64,000 nt of DNA from Microlunatus lacustris (lineage in GTDB: Bacteria > Actinomycetota > Actinomycetes > Propionibacteriales > Propionibacteriaceae): NCBI GenBank assembly GCA_039527025.1, contig BAAAJN010000009.1, positions 1 through 64,000 on the forward strand, in the 5' to 3' direction. Below the pieces are notes generated by a model. The model saw only the letters and a program-made list of their open reading frames with translations. It was not told the origin of the DNA and did no database searches. This document shows positions 63,881 to 64,000 of this stretch, one piece after another; the stretch's first letter is position 1, and the number at the start of each line of letters is the position of its first letter. Position numbers and translations under genes: made by a program.

Positions 63881-64000
63881 TCAGCCCTCCGCCAGCGCCC
63901 GACCGCGCAGCTCGGGCAGCGCCGTCGCCGCCAGGGCGGCCAGCACGAACACCCCGGCGAACACCCCGAAGACCAACCCGGTACCCCCCGCTCCGCTGAG
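63881..64000 (-). CDS. C-terminus of a membrane transporter, probably MFS (partial)
   Basis: The last 39 codons of a gene running in from beyond the window end. It shows a final membrane helix (GLVFGVFAGVFVLAALAATALPELRGRAL), ending with the L-P-E-L-R-G pattern usual at the end of major-facilitator transporters. The family is inferred from this helix only. Confidence 0.5.
   Translation of the reverse strand, partial: LSGAGGTGLVFGVFAGVFVLAALAATALPELRGRALAEG

Overview
The window is very GC-rich, densely coded DNA of an actinobacterium. Three things point to a Geodermatophilaceae-type genome (Blastococcus, Geodermatophilus or Modestobacter relatives), although this is an inference from content and not a database match: the gene order sucC-sucD-(membrane proteins)-purN-purH and folD-DUF3017, as in mycobacteria; a monomeric isocitrate dehydrogenase; and about twenty genes whose start codon sits only 6-7 nt behind a TAnnnT-like -10 box (leaderless transcripts). 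No rRNA, tRNA, CRISPR array, phage or complete transposon was seen.

Layout. 1-2.4 kb: two paralogous secreted M23 peptidases. 2.6-12.7 kb: a B12-binding mutase subunit, sucCD behind a highly structured leader, a Nudix hydrolase, two membrane proteins, then purN-purH, folD and DUF3017. 12.7-15.8 kb: three DUF4190-like membrane proteins around a cytosolic S10 carboxypeptidase. 15.8-19.7 kb: TCA-cycle mdh and icd with a P-loop kinase between them. 19.7-25.7 kb: a Vsr-like endonuclease gene bracketed by direct copies of a 54-bp palindromic repeat, then an SMP-30 protein, a double GNAT, a CorC-type CBS protein and trpS. 25.7-31.3 kb: a coupled accessory operon of subtilase, ECF sigma factor, small Ig-fold-like protein and TPR-CHAT protease. 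31.4-38.6 kb: a Na+/H+ antiporter with a UBP zinc finger, a phosphotransferase, the acyl-CoA mutase large subunit, a siderophore-interacting protein and an M20D amidohydrolase. 38.8-45.8 kb: a nucleoside uptake and salvage cluster (BMP lipoprotein, ABC ATPase, two permeases, cytidine and adenosine deaminases). 45.9-52.5 kb: an M20 peptidase divergent from metG, then NADP-GDH, GH32 and a DinB-like protein. 52.5-57.4 kb: an F420/NADP-type reductase, two DevS-like GAF histidine kinases without a response regulator, and a P-loop kinase. 57.4-63.8 kb: a coupled lysine-degradation operon (lysine 6-transaminase, semialdehyde dehydrogenase, fused E1 dehydrogenase, glutaryl-CoA dehydrogenase), followed by the tail of a transporter.

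Most interesting points. (1) The subtilase / sigma factor / accessory / TPR-CHAT operon has two protease families and a transcription factor in one translationally coupled unit. An 11-residue repeat (NPYWKVP core) sits exactly at the junction before the subtilase catalytic domain, which suggests a proteolytic switch. (2) A 54-bp element with 13-bp terminal inverted repeats occurs four times at exactly the same length. Two direct copies bracket the endonuclease gene, one writes the C-terminus of that protein, and one is inserted in frame in the E1 dehydrogenase. (3) Long structured 5' leaders precede sucCD and the nucleoside-binding lipoprotein gene.
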